A stretch of DNA of 64,000 nt from Azomonas macrocytogenes (GTDB lineage: Bacteria; Pseudomonadota; Gammaproteobacteria; Pseudomonadales; Pseudomonadaceae), in the NCBI RefSeq assembly GCF_014191985.1, contig NZ_JACHXI010000015.1, forward strand, positions 39,607 through 103,606, given 5' to 3'. How positions within the stretch are numbered: the stretch's first letter is position 1; each line of letters starts with the position of its first letter. This document shows, piece by piece, positions 7,934 to 17,677 of the stretch. The notes under the pieces are model-generated. The model did not search any database, was not told the origin of the DNA, and worked only from the letters and a program-made list of their open reading frames with translations. The translations under genes and the position numbers were made by a program.

Positions 7934-8620
7934 ATGAAAGTTCTGATGGTTCTGACTTCGCACGACCAACTCGGCAACACCGGCCGCAAGACCGGTTTCT
8001 GGCTCGAGGAGCTCGCCGCTCCCTACTACGTGTTCAAGGAGGTCGGCTACGAGATCACGCTCGCCTCGCCGAACGGCGGCCAGCCGCCGCTCGACCCGAA
8101 GAGCGCCGAGCCCGACTTCCAGACCAATGCGACCCGCCGCTTTGAAGCCGACGCCGAAGCGAGCAAGGCACTGGCGAGCACAGTGAAGCTCGCCGACGTC
8201 TTCGCGGCCGACTTCGACACGGTGTTCTATCCGGGCGGCCACGGCCCGCTGTGGGATCTGGCCGAGGACAAGCATTCGATCGCGCTGATCGAATCCTTCC
8301 TCGCTGCGCGCAAGCCGGTTGCGCTAGTCTGCCACGCGCCAGGTGTACTGCGTCACGTCGAGACGATCGACGGCCGTCCGCTGGTCGAAGGCAAGAAAGT
8401 CACCGGCTTCACCAACACCGAGGAAGCCGGCGTCGGCCTGACCGAGGTGGTGCCGTTCCTCGTCGAGGACGAGCTGAAGGCCGGGGGCGGCCTCTACTCG
8501 AGCGGCCCGGACTGGGGCGCCTATGTCGTGCAGGACGGTTTGCTGATCACCGGCCAGAACCCGGCCTCGTCGACGGCCGCCGCTCAGCGCCTGGTCGAAG
8601 CGCTCGAGGCGTCGGTATGA
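7934..8620 (+). CDS. DJ-1/PfpI family protein (type 1 glutamine amidotransferase-like)
   Basis: 228 residues from the ATG at 7934, preferred over GTG 7922 because GGAGAACGAC precedes it. FYPGGHGPLWDL (residues ~97-108) and ALVCHAPGVLRH with the nucleophile Cys in VCHAPG mark the DJ-1/Hsp31-like clade. These enzymes act as glyoxalase III or protein deglycases that remove reactive dicarbonyls. The N-terminus (MVLTSHDQLGNTGRKTGFWLEELAAPYY) is typical of this clade. Position downstream of the second operator and before an aldehyde dehydrogenase supports aldehyde detoxification. Confidence 0.88.
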   Translation: MKVLMVLTSHDQLGNTGRKTGFWLEELAAPYYVFKEVGYEITLASPNGGQPPLDPKSAEPDFQTNATRRFEADAEASKALASTVKLADVFAADFDTVFYPGGHGPLWDLAEDKHSIALIESFLAARKPVALVCHAPGVLRHVETIDGRPLVEGKKVTGFTNTEEAGVGLTEVVPFLVEDELKAGGGLYSSGPDWGAYVVQDGLLITGQNPASSTAAAQRLVEALEASV

Positions 8621-8751
8621 CCGCCTATGTCGTCTTCGTCCGCGAAACGGTGACCGATTGCCAGGCCGCACGTCTCCATCGCCTGCAGGGCAGCACCGGC
8701 AGGGTGTACTTCGTCGAGGGAATCGACGCTCAGCCCGAGAGCAGGGGATAG
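8617..8751 (+). pseudogene. DUF1330-like N-terminal remnant
   Basis: The frame starts in an ATGA overlap with the DJ-1 stop and opens MTAYVVFVRETVTD, the typical beginning of DUF1330 proteins (about 95 aa). After roughly 14 residues the match is lost and the frame ends at 44 codons, so the rest has been replaced or deleted. The coupling indicates that it was once the second gene of the operon. Confidence 0.55.
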
Positions 8752-8764
8752 CGTTACCGAAAGT

Positions 8765-8874
8765 GCGAGCCGTCGACCGCGCCAACGGCGACGGCTCGCC
8801 GAGCAGAGGCCGCACGTCGCGACCTCAACCCCTCGGGCCGGCGGAAAGGATTTTTCGACCCACCGCCGGCCCGA
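8765..8874. other. Two strong hairpins between DUF1330 remnant and aldehyde dehydrogenase
   Basis: First hairpin: 11-bp perfect arms GCGAGCCGTCG (8765-8775) and CGACGGCTCGC (8789-8799). Second: 12-bp perfect arms TCGGGCCGGCGG (8833-8844) and CCGCCGGCCCGA (8863-8874), whose loop contains TTTTT. They could attenuate or process the operon transcript between the DJ-1 and dehydrogenase genes. Confidence 0.6.
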
Positions 8875-8895
8875 GATACCACAGGAGCCATAGTA

Positions 8896-10359
8896 ATGAA
8901 TGCGATTACCCCAGTCGATAAGACGGCAGCCACTGCCGATTTCTTCACCGGCCCTTTCCACCTCACCATCGCCGGCAAGCTGGTCGAAGCGAAAGACGGC
9001 TTCGACGTGATCAACCCGGCCACCGGCAAGGTCCTCGCGCAGGCGCCGTCCGCCAGCGCCGAGCAGCTCGATGAGGCGATCACCGTTGCCAAAGCCGCCT
9101 TCAAGAGCTGGTCGGCCCTCAGCTATGACCAACGTCAGGTCTATCTGGATCGCTATGCCGACGCGCTTCAGGAGAATCGCGACGATCTGGTCCGCCTGCT
9201 GACACTGGAGCAGGGCAAGCCGCTCGAGACGATGGCGGCTCCCGAGGTTGATCAGGCGATCTCGTATATCCGCCAGATCGCCGCGCGCCGCATTGCGGTC
9301 GAGATCGTCGAGGAAACCAACTCGCATATCGTCGAGCTTCACCATGTGCCCCTTGGCGTCGTCGGTGGCATCACGCCGTGGAACTTCCCGGTGCTGCTCT
9401 CGTTGTGGAAGGTGGCACCTGCTCTGATTACCGGCAATACCTTCGTGCTGAAGCCGACGCCGTTCACCCCGCTGACCGCGCTGCGCTTCGGCGAGATCGC
9501 TCAGCGCGTGCTGCCGGCAGGCGTGCTGTCGGTCGTGTCGGGTGGCGACGACCTCGGGCCGCAGCTCACCAACCATCCCGACATCGCCAAGATCAGCTTC
9601 ACCGGATCGACCGAGACCGGCAAGCACGTCCTGCGTGCGGCGGCGGGAACGGTCAAGCGCGTGACGCTGGAACTGGGTGGCAACGATGCGGCGATCGTGC
9701 TGCCCGATGCCGACTACAAAGCGATCATCCCGCAGCTCTTCTGGGGTGCGTTCGGCCATCAGGGCCAGTGGTGCGTGGGCATCAAGCGCCTCTACGTCCA
9801 CCGCTCGTTCCATGCCGACTTCGTGAAGGCGTTCGTCGATTATGCGAAGACGGTGAAGGTGGGCGACGGTCTTGATCCCGACGTCGGCGTCGGACCGGTC
9901 CAGAACAAGATGCAGTTCGACAAACTCAAGACCTTCCTCGACGACATCAAGGCCAATGGCCAGAAAATCGTCCTCGGCGGCGAGATCGACGAGAGCCAGT
10001 CGGGCTATTTCTTCCCGATCACCGTCGTCAACAACCCGCCCGAGGACAGCAAGATCGTCCAGGAGGAGCAGTTCGGCCCGATCGTCCCGATCCTCGCCTA
10101 TGACGATGTGGACGATGCGGTGGACCGCGCGAACGCTTCGATCTACGGCCTGGGCGCGTCGGTCTGGGGGCGCGACACCAACGCCGCGGTCGCCGTCGCC
10201 AATCGGCTCGAAGCCGGCATGGTCTGGGTCAACGAGATCCACACCCAGGGCGTCGACATTCCCTTCGGCGGTGTCAAGCAGTCGGGTCTTGGAACGGAGC
10301 ACGGCCGCGAAGGTCGCGAGCTCTTCACCAATGCGAAGACGGTGCTGATCCACAAGTAA
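8896..10359 (+). CDS. Aldehyde dehydrogenase family protein
   Basis: 487-residue NAD(P)-dependent dehydrogenase. It shows TPWNFPVLLSLWKVAPAL (cofactor and oxyanion Asn), FTGSTETGKHV, LELGGNDAAIVL with the general-base Glu, and QGQWCVGIKRLYVH with the catalytic Cys (usual consensus GQxC). The C-terminal motifs EEQFGPIVPIL and PFGGVKQSGLG.EHG are present, so it looks complete. It oxidises an aldehyde to an acid; the substrate is not determined. Together with the DJ-1 protein and the Old Yellow Enzyme remnant it forms an electrophile-detoxification unit. GC-rich relative to the core. Confidence 0.93.
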   Translation: MNAITPVDKTAATADFFTGPFHLTIAGKLVEAKDGFDVINPATGKVLAQAPSASAEQLDEAITVAKAAFKSWSALSYDQRQVYLDRYADALQENRDDLVRLLTLEQGKPLETMAAPEVDQAISYIRQIAARRIAVEIVEETNSHIVELHHVPLGVVGGITPWNFPVLLSLWKVAPALITGNTFVLKPTPFTPLTALRFGEIAQRVLPAGVLSVVSGGDDLGPQLTNHPDIAKISFTGSTETGKHVLRAAAGTVKRVTLELGGNDAAIVLPDADYKAIIPQLFWGAFGHQGQWCVGIKRLYVHRSFHADFVKAFVDYAKTVKVGDGLDPDVGVGPVQNKMQFDKLKTFLDDIKANGQKIVLGGEIDESQSGYFFPITVVNNPPEDSKIVQEEQFGPIVPILAYDDVDDAVDRANASIYGLGASVWGRDTNAAVAVANRLEAGMVWVNEIHTQGVDIPFGGVKQSGLGTEHGREGRELFTNAKTVLIHK

Positions 10360-10372
10360 GCTAAGCGTCGGC

Positions 10373-10403
10373 CCGGGACGGCTCCACGTCGGAGCCGTCC
10401 CGG
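10373..10403 (+). terminator. Perfect 13-bp stem after aldehyde dehydrogenase
   Basis: CCGGGACGGCTCC (10373-10385), 5-nt loop, GGAGCCGTCCCGG (10391-10403), starting 14 bp after the stop codon. There is no T-run, so it may be a transcript-stabilising stem or a weak terminator. Confidence 0.6.
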
Positions 10404-10507
10404 CGGGGCGAACAGCCCGCAACCTGCAGCCATTAGAAATCAACTGCTTCCGTGCCCTCCATGGCCGGAACCTGGGACGCCGCATGCCGTGCGTCCGGAG
10501 AAACGAG

Positions 10508-10911
10508 ATGACAAGCAACCAGATCTACTTCAACCCGCTGCGGCTCGGCCGCCATACGCTGCGCAACCGCATCGTGCTGCCACCACTGACCCGTCAGCGC
10601 GCCGCCCAGCCAGGCGATATCGCGACGAACCTCATGGCCGAATACTACCGTCAGCGTGCAAGCGCCGGCTTCATGGTGACGGAGGGTACGCAGATCGAGC
10701 CGCGTGGCCAGGGCTATGCCTGGACGCCGGGCTGGCGGACATAATCGCGTTCGAGCGCACTTTTATCGCCAATCCGGATCTGCCCGCGCGCATCGCCAAC
10801 GGTTGGCCGCTGAATCCGCTCGACGCATCCACGCTCTACGGTGGCGCCGAGAAGGGCTTCACCGATTATCCGGCCTACGAGGCCCGGGCGCTGGAAGTCG
10901 TCGCCGAGTAG
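10508..10911 (+). pseudogene. Old Yellow Enzyme (alkene reductase) remnant with internal deletion
   Basis: The first part (10508-10744) encodes an intact N-terminus: MTSNQIYFNPLRLGRHTLRN, PLTRQRA and MVTEGTQIEPRGQGYAWTPG, typical of NemA-like FMN enzymes, and then stops. Directly after, in another frame (10734-10911), the C-terminus appears: FIANPDLPARIANGWPLNPLD, LYGGAEKGFTDYP. The middle of the barrel (about 220 residues) with the catalytic HN pair and Tyr is missing. The natural enzyme has about 360 residues. The deletion joins the two ends out of frame, so the protein is inactive. Confidence 0.85.
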
Positions 10912-11308
10912 CTCGGCGGATCCGTGGCGGCTACCGCCCCAAAGCTCTCAAAGGCTGATGCTGGATCGGAAGGGACGCCTCCGGCTTCTTCCGGGCCCTC
11001 CATGCCACAGCCCCGCAAAACGGCCAAAAGTAGAGCTAACCCCATGTTCCGTATAAGATTTGAGCCACTGGTGATTTTCACTAGGGGCTTGACACTGGCC
11101 CTTTTTTGAACGCATACCCTGCGGTTTGTTTGGCTCAGGCAATAAGGGCATTGTCTGGCTTGTCGAAACGTATTGTTGATTCATGTTGGCGGAATGCAGG
11201 GTGAGTAGTAATTTCCGCGTTGCTTTCTTGGCCGCATGCAGGCTTTTCAATTTTTGCCGATTGACACGAGTCACTTTCTTTAACTTGGCATCGTTATTCG
11301 AGGTACCC
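10912..11308. other. Intergenic region of about 400 bp, right edge of GC-rich insert
   Basis: No gene supported. GC-rich to about 11030, then composition returns to that of the core. TTGACACTGGCCC near 11086 gives a -35-like hexamer on the plus strand before ung, but no convincing -10 follows. Confidence 0.4.
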
Positions 11309-12004
11309 ATGATTCAAGAGGATCGCATCAAGCTTGAGCCCGGCTGGAAGGCCGTTTTGCTGAAAGAATTTCAGCAACCTTACATGCAAGCGCTGAGCGA
11401 TTTTCTAAGACAGGAAAAAGCTGCAGGAAAAGTGATCTATCCGCCGGGCCCGCTGATTTTCAATGCTCTGGACTCTACACCTCTAGACAAGGTGAAAGTC
11501 GTCATCCTTGGGCAAGACCCTTACCATGGGCCAGGCCAGGCGCATGGGCTGTGCTTTTCTGTCCAGCCGGGCGTGCCGGCACCGCCATCGCTCCAGAATA
11601 TTTACAAGGAGCTCAAGCGTGATCTGAATATAGATATACCACGGCATGGTTATCTGCAACATTGGGCCGAACAAGGTGTGTTGTTGTTGAACACCTCGCT
11701 GACAGTAGAGCAGGGGCGGCCTGGTTCGCATGCGCAAGCCGGCTGGCAACGTTTTACCGATCGCATTATTGAAATTGTCTCGAATGAGCGGCCACACCTG
11801 GTTTTCATGCTCTGGGGCGCGCATGCTCAAGGTAAAGCAAGACTGATTGATCCGACCAGGCATCTGCTGCTTAAATCAGCCCATCCTTCACCGCTATCGG
11901 CCCATCGAGGGTTCCTGGGAAATGGCCACTTCGGACGAGCCAACCAGTTTCTGGAACAGCATGGCATGCAGCCGATCGATTGGTCCTTGCCAGAACAGGT
12001 TTGA
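11309..12004 (+). CDS. ung: Uracil-DNA glycosylase (family 1)
   Basis: 231 residues from ATG 11309 ([21 protein letters not shown]); the longer upstream frame lacks family similarity. The catalytic motif [18 protein letters not shown] holds the water-activating Asp; [16 protein letters not shown] and [17 protein letters not shown] form the uracil pocket and minor-groove loop with the catalytic His. The enzyme removes uracil from DNA to start base excision repair. Length matches the family. The upstream insert appears to have landed in its promoter-side spacer. Confidence 0.97.
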   Translation: MIQEDRIKLEPGWKAVLLKEFQQPYMQALSDFLRQEKAAGKVIYPPGPLIFNALDSTPLDKVKVVILGQDPYHGPGQAHGLCFSVQPGVPAPPSLQNIYKELKRDLNIDIPRHGYLQHWAEQGVLLLNTSLTVEQGRPGSHAQAGWQRFTDRIIEIVSNERPHLVFMLWGAHAQGKARLIDPTRHLLLKSAHPSPLSAHRGFLGNGHFGRANQFLEQHGMQPIDWSLPEQV

Positions 12005-12105
12005 TGCGTTTCAAGAAAGCAAGAAGTTGGATGTGGCGGACAGGACATGCGTGGACCCTGTCTCGGCGAAGCAAGTCGCTGGTGACGAGATTTGCTGTTT
12101 TTATA

Positions 12106-12948
12106 TCACTGAAACATGCTCATGGCTGCTTCCATGGTTGCCGATAACTCTTCATCCGGTTCTCTCAAGGTTTCGCAAGCAATTCCAAGTTTGGCAAACG
12201 CTGGTATTTGCTTCCAGTCGAGCAGGGCATAAGGATGGGTACTGCCGAGATAGCTATACAGCGTAGCAATCTGAACGATATCGGCATAATCCGCCTTGGT
12301 ATTGGCGGAGTTTCGTGAAAAGTCGGTATGAAGTGCCGGTATTGACGCAATTGGTTCAGAAAATTGCCACGTGTGCAGAATTTTCTCGCCGATACGAGGA
12401 TGTATTGCGTTGATGATCCGTTCCAGGCCGAAAGGGTCTGCCATCAGCTCACTGTATTCCTCCGCATAGGTCAGAATAGGGAGCACTCCTATCAGATGTA
12501 CCAGCCCGGCAAGCGTGGCTTGATCCGGCATCAGGCGTGTGTAATGGCGGCATAGCACGTGGCTGATTGCAGCAATTTTCGTGCTTCTACTCCAGATTTC
12601 GCGCATTTTTTGGTCAACGGTATCCGATGTCGCCTGAAACATCTGTTCCATGGCCAGGCCGGTTGCCAGAGTACAGGTACTGTTCATTCCCAGTCGGCTG
12701 ATAGCTGCCTGCAGATCGTTGATATCCTTATTGCTCCTCATCAACGGGCTGTTCACGATCTTGATGATTCGCGCAGCCAAGGCTGCGTCCTCGCCGATGA
12801 CTTTGCTCAACATTGAAATACTGATATTTGGATCTTCAGCTGTTTCCCTTACCCGCAGGGCAACTTCGGGTAGGGTCGGCAAGATCAGCTCATCGTTCTC
12901 GATGGCTTGGATCAATTCTTGTTGGAGTCTTTCGACGAGGGCACTCAT
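12106..12948 (-). CDS. HDOD domain signalling protein
   Basis: 280-residue protein made of a single HDOD domain: LPTLPEVALRVRETAEDPNISISMLSKVIGEDAALAARIIKIVNSP at residues 24-70, then LQAAISRLGMNSTCTLATGLAM, and a degenerate HD-like core (LAGLVHLIGVLPILTY). No GGDEF, EAL or receiver domain is attached. HDOD proteins act as non-enzymatic signalling adaptors in pseudomonads. It lies just downstream of ygfZ on the same strand (41 bp gap), an arrangement common in Pseudomonas. Confidence 0.88.
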   Translation of the reverse strand: MSALVERLQQELIQAIENDELILPTLPEVALRVRETAEDPNISISMLSKVIGEDAALAARIIKIVNSPLMRSNKDINDLQAAISRLGMNSTCTLATGLAMEQMFQATSDTVDQKMREIWSRSTKIAAISHVLCRHYTRLMPDQATLAGLVHLIGVLPILTYAEEYSELMADPFGLERIINAIHPRIGEKILHTWQFSEPIASIPALHTDFSRNSANTKADYADIVQIATLYSYLGSTHPYALLDWKQIPAFAKLGIACETLREPDEELSATMEAAMSMFQ

Positions 12949-12989
12949 TGTCGTTTTGTCGTTCCTGGCCAGTTGAACGCTCTGCTTTA

Positions 12990-13937
12990 TTAGCGTTGGA
13001 GATCGCGTTGGCTATCCAGCTCGTAAGGAAGGTCGAGCAAAGTCAGGGCAGGTCCATCAAGCGAGGTCAGATTCAGTCTGCCATCAGCGATGGCATCCTC
13101 TTGTACTACGGCAAGCAACTCCGTATTTCGATCTGTACTGGCTGCAAGAACCACTTCACCCACACTGCTTGAATGCACGGGGGAAAAGAGTTCGACTCCT
13201 GGAGCAGGCAAATTGTCAGTTAATTCTTGCGTGTTCAAACGGTAGAGGCGTCGTTTGAGTTTGCCCTGATATTGCATACGGGCAACGATTTCCTGACCGG
13301 TGTAACAGCCTTTTTTGAAACTCACGCCACCAAGTGCCTGCAGATTGAGCATTTGTGGAATGAATAATTCGCGAGTTGTACCAAATACTTGACCTACTCC
13401 GGCCCTGATCTGAGCCAGAAGCCAGGCATTGAGCGATGCTTTGTCGAGCTGCCCGGCCAGTTCGCTTTCCACTTGCTCGGCCTTTTCGGCTTTTACCCAC
13501 AATTCAGCCCGGTCGCCTGGCAAGCGGATGGCAATCAGATTGTCAGTGCGGACGAATTGATCGGTATCGTTGGGGAGTGTCAGGCCCAGGGAGAGTATGG
13601 CGTCATCGCCCTTATACAAGCCAAAGCGCAGCCAATGGGTGCTTTCATCGTTCAAGGCAGACTTGGAAAACGCTGCATATTTTTTCAGATCGGTTATCTG
13701 TGGTTCCAGCAAGTCACCAGCCATGGCCAGTAGATAACCGTCGCCATCGGCAAGAATTCTGAAGCTGGATTGCATGCGTCCTTTCGGCGTGCAGCGAGCG
13801 CCAAGGCTGGAGCGTTCGCTGGTCAGATATTTCATGTTGCACGTCAGCTGCCCTTGCAGAAAGTTGCTGGCATCCAGGCCGCGGACAGCAAGGATTCCTT
13901 CATGCGATAGAATGCAGAAAAAGGCTTTTTCGGTCAT
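12990..13937 (-). CDS. ygfZ: Folate-binding protein YgfZ
   Basis: 315 residues of the GcvT-like fold. The signature KGCYTGQEIVARMQYQGKLKRRLY (residues ~225-248) contains the conserved Cys of YgfZ. These tetrahydrofolate-binding proteins help assemble or repair certain iron-sulfur enzymes. Length is typical (about 315-325). It is divergent from sdhE, which also serves flavoenzyme maturation, a neighbourhood conserved in Pseudomonas. Confidence 0.95.
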   Translation of the reverse strand: MTEKAFFCILSHEGILAVRGLDASNFLQGQLTCNMKYLTSERSSLGARCTPKGRMQSSFRILADGDGYLLAMAGDLLEPQITDLKKYAAFSKSALNDESTHWLRFGLYKGDDAILSLGLTLPNDTDQFVRTDNLIAIRLPGDRAELWVKAEKAEQVESELAGQLDKASLNAWLLAQIRAGVGQVFGTTRELFIPQMLNLQALGGVSFKKGCYTGQEIVARMQYQGKLKRRLYRLNTQELTDNLPAPGVELFSPVHSSSVGEVVLAASTDRNTELLAVVQEDAIADGRLNLTSLDGPALTLLDLPYELDSQRDLQR

Positions 13938-14060
13938 GGTCGACTGCCTTGTGGATTTTTGAAAAAATCATCATAGCAGGCTGCCGAATAAACGAGTCGA
14001 TCGATACCGGTTCGTCGAGGCATCGCTATACTATGCGCCTTGTGAATAGGGAGTTGCCGC

Positions 14061-14315
14061 ATGACTGATCAAACCGAACTCAATCGTCTGTTCTGGCATA
14101 GCCGTCGCGGCATGCTTGAACTGGATGTCCTGCTGGTACCTTTCGTTCAGGAAGTCTATGCGACTCTTGATCCTGAAGATCAACGTCGCTATTGCAAGCT
14201 CCTTGAATGCGAAGATCAAGATCTGTTCGGTTGGTTCATGGAGCGTGAAATCCCAGAAGATGCAGATATTTACCGTATGGTTCGCATGATCCTGGATCGT
14301 GTCCAGCCGAAGTGA
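14061..14315 (+). CDS. sdhE: FAD assembly factor SdhE
   Basis: 84-residue SdhE/DUF339 protein with the diagnostic RRGMLELD motif (residues 14-21), followed by [12 protein letters not shown]. It promotes covalent flavinylation of succinate dehydrogenase. ATAGGGAGTTGCCGC before the ATG supplies the ribosome binding site. It overlaps the start of the ygfX-like gene by 17 bp, as in many gammaproteobacteria. Confidence 0.96.
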   Translation: MTDQTELNRLFWHSRRGMLELDVLLVPFVQEVYATLDPEDQRRYCKLLECEDQDLFGWFMEREIPEDADIYRMVRMILDRVQPK

Positions 14316-14751
14316 GCCTCTCGAATGCCGCTGGCAGGTATCGCACCTGCTACTGGTCTTCTATCTCGTTGCTCAATTTCTGGCATTGCTGGCAATCACT
14401 GTTTCGGCTGCTCCGGGATACTTGAAGGCTGGGGTGTTGCTTTTCTGTGTTCTTCACGCTGTCTGGGTTTTGCCCGGAAATATCTTGCTGACCACTAAGC
14501 AGGCCGTTCGGGGGCTGCGTCACGATGACTGTGGTTGGTGGCTTTGGAGCGAGGCACATGGCTGGCAAGCGATACAGCTACGCCCGGATAGCATGGCCTG
14601 GCCAGCACTGATCATCCTGCGCTACCGTCTACCCGGACAATGGCGGTCTCGCGGAGTCTGTATTCCACGAGATGCCTTGCCAAGACATATGCATCGCCGT
14701 TTGAGAGTGCGCCTGAAGTTCAGTCGTCGGCGCTGGGTGGCACCAGAATAG
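14299..14751 (+). CDS. YgfX-like inner-membrane protein
   Basis: 150 residues from a GTG start inside the sdhE 3' end. Two hydrophobic segments ([19 protein letters not shown] and [16 protein letters not shown]) are followed by a WWLWSE-containing soluble tail ending in basic residues. Order, length and topology match YgfX (CptA), the membrane partner encoded after sdhE. Its 3' end overlaps the convergent nadB by 32 bp. Function in Pseudomonas is not firmly known. Confidence 0.8.
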   Translation: MSSRSEPLECRWQVSHLLLVFYLVAQFLALLAITVSAAPGYLKAGVLLFCVLHAVWVLPGNILLTTKQAVRGLRHDDCGWWLWSEAHGWQAIQLRPDSMAWPALIILRYRLPGQWRSRGVCIPRDALPRHMHRRLRVRLKFSRRRWVAPE

Positions 14752-16333
14752 TGTCAAATGCCACTGGTAACTGGCGAGGATGATCGAGTGTGTAGTGCAG
14801 GGCGCGGCTTTCCTTGCGTTGCATGGCTGATTGGATCATCAGTTCAGCTACCTGAGCCAGGTTGCGTAGTTCTATAAGGTCTCTACTAACTTTATAGTTG
14901 CTATAGAACTCGTCAATTTCGGCGAATAGCAAGCGTACTCGGTGTTTTGCCCGCATAAGACGTTTGGTTGTGCGTACGATACCCACGTAGTCCCACATGA
15001 AGCGCCTCAACTCGTCCCAGTTATGAGCAATGATCACATCTTCATCGGAATTGGTAACCTGACTGGCATCCCAGCTCGGTAGATCGTCCGGCATTGCAAC
15101 CAACGGTAGTTGCTCGACGATGTCTCGCGCAGCCGAGCGCCCGTAGACGAAGCATTCGAGAAGCGAATTGCTGGCCATGCGATTCGCACCATGCAACCCT
15201 GTGAAGCTGGTTTCGCCGATTGCATAAAGCCCAGGTAAATCTGTGCGTCCGGCTTTATCGACGACTATGCCGCCGCAGGTGTAATGCGCTGCAGGAACCA
15301 CAGGAATCGGTTCTTTGGTGATGTCGATGCCATACTCAAGGCAGCGCTCGTAGACGGTGGGGAAGTGCGAACGAATAAAGTCGGCTGGTTTGTGGCTGAT
15401 GTCCAAATAGACACAGTCGATACCCAGTCGCTTCATTTCATAGTCTATGGCCCGGGCAACAATATCCCGTGGTGCTAATTCTTCACGCTCGTCGAAGCGA
15501 GGCATGAAGCGTTCACCGTTGGGCAGGGTCAGGATAGCGCCTTCTCCGCGCAAGGCTTCGGTGAGCAAAAAACTCTTGGCTTGCGGGTGATAGAGGCAGG
15601 TGGGGTGGAATTGATTGAATTCGAGGTTGCCGACTCGGCAGCCTGCTCGCCAGGCCATGGCTATACCGTCGCCGCAGGTACCATCCGGATTGCTGGTGTA
15701 TAGATAGACCTTGGCTGCTCCACCGGTAGCCAGCACGATAAAGCGGGCTCTAAAGGTATCCACTTCGCCTGTGCAACGATCCAGAACATAGGCACCAAGA
15801 CAGCGATCGCCGGACCTGCCGAGTTTTTGTTCAGTAATAAGATCGATTGCAACACGCTGTGCCAATAGCTCGATGTTGTTCCTCTTTTGAGCGCAGGCGA
15901 GCAAGGTATTGAAGATGGCAGCGCCGGTCGAATCGGCTGCATGAATGATGCGTCGGCGGCTATGCCCACCTTCTCGAGTCAGATGGAATTCGAAGCCGCT
16001 ACCTTCAGAAGCACTATCATCCCGGGTAAAGGGGACTCCTTCGTCGATCAGCCACTGAATGGCTTCGCGGCTACGTTCGACCGTAAAGCGGACAGCATCT
16101 TCACGGCATAATCCACCACCTGCAACCAGCGTATCCGCGACATGTGATTCCACTGTATCTGTATTGTCCAGAACCGCCGCCACGCCTCCCTGAGCCCAGA
16201 AAGTCGAACAGTTGGATAGCTTGTCCTTGCTGATGACTGCGATACGTAGGCTGTCAGGAAGATTGAGGGCAAGGGTCAAGCCAGCGGCTCCGCTGCCTAT
16301 GATCAGGACGTCATGCGAGTAGTATTGGCTCAT
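14720..16333 (-). CDS. nadB: L-aspartate oxidase
   Basis: 537-residue flavoenzyme. The N-terminus has the FAD-binding [28 protein letters not shown] and FHPTCLYHP...[11 protein letters not shown] form the active site; [10 protein letters not shown] and [16 protein letters not shown] are typical. It oxidises L-aspartate to iminoaspartate in the first step of de novo NAD synthesis. Length fits the family (about 535). It is divergent from algU, as in P. aeruginosa. The 3' end overlaps the ygfX-like gene on the opposite strand. Confidence 0.97.
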   Translation of the reverse strand: MSQYYSHDVLIIGSGAAGLTLALNLPDSLRIAVISKDKLSNCSTFWAQGGVAAVLDNTDTVESHVADTLVAGGGLCREDAVRFTVERSREAIQWLIDEGVPFTRDDSASEGSGFEFHLTREGGHSRRRIIHAADSTGAAIFNTLLACAQKRNNIELLAQRVAIDLITEQKLGRSGDRCLGAYVLDRCTGEVDTFRARFIVLATGGAAKVYLYTSNPDGTCGDGIAMAWRAGCRVGNLEFNQFHPTCLYHPQAKSFLLTEALRGEGAILTLPNGERFMPRFDEREELAPRDIVARAIDYEMKRLGIDCVYLDISHKPADFIRSHFPTVYERCLEYGIDITKEPIPVVPAAHYTCGGIVVDKAGRTDLPGLYAIGETSFTGLHGANRMASNSLLECFVYGRSAARDIVEQLPLVAMPDDLPSWDASQVTNSDEDVIIAHNWDELRRFMWDYVGIVRTTKRLMRAKHRVRLLFAEIDEFYSNYKVSRDLIELRNLAQVAELMIQSAMQRKESRALHYTLDHPRQLPVAFDTILVPPSADD

Positions 16334-17057
16334 ATCGAATCCGCTGTAGATCTGAAAAGTTCTTTTTATTGGTGGCTTTTGCCATGTTTTACATCGATTA
16401 AGATAGGTGCTGCCTCTTTATGTTACAGCTGGCTTTGTCATTCGAGCCGCTCGGCTAAATGCTGCCGCATTGTGTTGTTCCTCGTATCATCACGCAAGAC
16501 TGTGGCTTGCTTGGCCAAACATTTGCCTCGTTTTACACAATAAACTTGGCTGAGAATGATTGAAATTTATATTGCACTAGTTAATGCGTTTGCTTATCAC
16601 AAGCAATATGTGAGTTTTCAAATCAGGTAGATAATAAAAATACACTTGTGAAAGTACTTGCATCACCGTGTAATTTGCTTGCTGGCAATTTACTGAGGTG
16701 TAGCTTGGCAGGATCCACCAAGGCGAAAGCACTAGAGATGGCCGCTGATTTACTAGAGCCGATATCCATTGGCGTTGGTGGAGAGTAGCTGACTCCCGGG
16801 TAGGGAACTATCCAGTGCCTCTGGCATCAACACAAGGCTGTAGTGCTAAAAGCTTCACTCTTCCGTATAGGCGTATTTTTGTAATGTAGCCATACAAGTG
16901 ATAGCGTTTGGGTTCGTGAGGATAGGTCAAGTTTTGTGACCGGTTTCCCAAAAGCTTGTAATGGGGGAGAACTTTTGAGCGCGGCTTGTGTCTTTTTAAA
17001 TGCAAGTTGGCTCGCTGGAAAAGGCAGTATCCCCTTGGGGTTTAACGAGGAGTGTTC
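16334..17057. other. Long nadB-algU intergenic region
   Basis: About 720 bp without a supported gene between divergent nadB and algU. The distal part carries the algU promoter (16969-16996). The remainder is AT-rich near nadB and shows no tRNA, repeat or recognisable riboswitch. The length is greater than needed for two promoters, so further control sites or a small RNA are possible but not seen. Confidence 0.5.
16969..16996 (+). promoter_or_regulatory. Probable AlgU (sigma-22)-dependent promoter of algU
   Basis: GAACTT at 16969-16974, a 16-bp spacer and TCTTTT at 16991-16996, 62 bp before the algU ATG. This fits the GAACTT-N16/17-TCtgA consensus of AlgU promoters in the -35 but only partly in the -10. 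It implies positive autoregulation, known for this sigma factor. Confidence 0.7.
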
Positions 17058-17639
17058 ATGCTAACCCAGGAGCAAGACCAGCAGTTGGTCGAACGAGTAC
17101 AGCGTGGCGATAAGCGGGCTTTCGATCTGCTGGTCATGAAATACCAGCACAAGATCCTTGGATTGATTGTGCGCTTTGTCCATGATTCTCATGAGGCCCA
17201 GGATGTTGCTCAGGAAGCCTTCATAAAAGCCTATCGAGCACTTAGTAATTTTCGTGGTGATAGCGCTTTTTACACTTGGTTGTATCGCATTGCGATCAAC
17301 ACAGCGAAAAACCATCTGGTAGCGCGTGGAAGACGGCCACCAGATAACGATGTAAGTTCTGAAGATGCCGAATTCTACGAAGGCGATCACGCGCTCAAGG
17401 ATATCGAATCTCCAGAGAGGTCGTTGCTTAGGGATGAGATCGAAGGAACTGTTCATAGAACCATTCAGCAGTTGCCTGAAGATTTGCGTACGGCCCTGAC
17501 TTTGCGTGAGTTCGACGGTCTGAGTTACGAGGACATTGCCAATGTCATGCAATGCCCGGTTGGTACGGTGCGATCCCGAATCTTTCGGGCGCGTGAAGCA
17601 ATTGATAAAGCGCTGCAACCCTTGTTGCATGAGTCCTGA
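17058..17639 (+). CDS. algU: RNA polymerase sigma factor AlgU (RpoE-type)
   Basis: 193 residues starting MLTQEQDQQLVERVQRGDKR; the upstream GTG at 17052 is rejected because GAGGAG is ideally placed for 17058 and the family starts here. Region 2 (QDVAQEAFIKAYRAL.NFRGDSAFYTWLYRIA) and region 4 (LTLREFDGLSYEDIANVMQCPVGTVRSRIFRARE) are complete and nearly identical to AlgU of P. aeruginosa. It directs the envelope-stress and alginate regulon. It is followed by its anti-sigma genes mucA and mucB in one operon. Confidence 0.98.
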   Translation: MLTQEQDQQLVERVQRGDKRAFDLLVMKYQHKILGLIVRFVHDSHEAQDVAQEAFIKAYRALSNFRGDSAFYTWLYRIAINTAKNHLVARGRRPPDNDVSSEDAEFYEGDHALKDIESPERSLLRDEIEGTVHRTIQQLPEDLRTALTLREFDGLSYEDIANVMQCPVGTVRSRIFRAREAIDKALQPLLHES

Positions 17640-17677
17640 GACAGCGGCCTATCCGTTATAGAGAGAGAGGAATTAGC

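Noticed and set aside
8584..10518. 644-residue minus-strand frame opposite the aldehyde dehydrogenase
   Set aside because: It is the complement of a clear ALDH gene; the translation is Arg/Asp/Ala-rich with no family pattern, as expected from GC-rich codon bias.
16808..17005. 65-residue minus-strand frame upstream of algU
   Set aside because: Overlaps the algU promoter region and has no supporting features.
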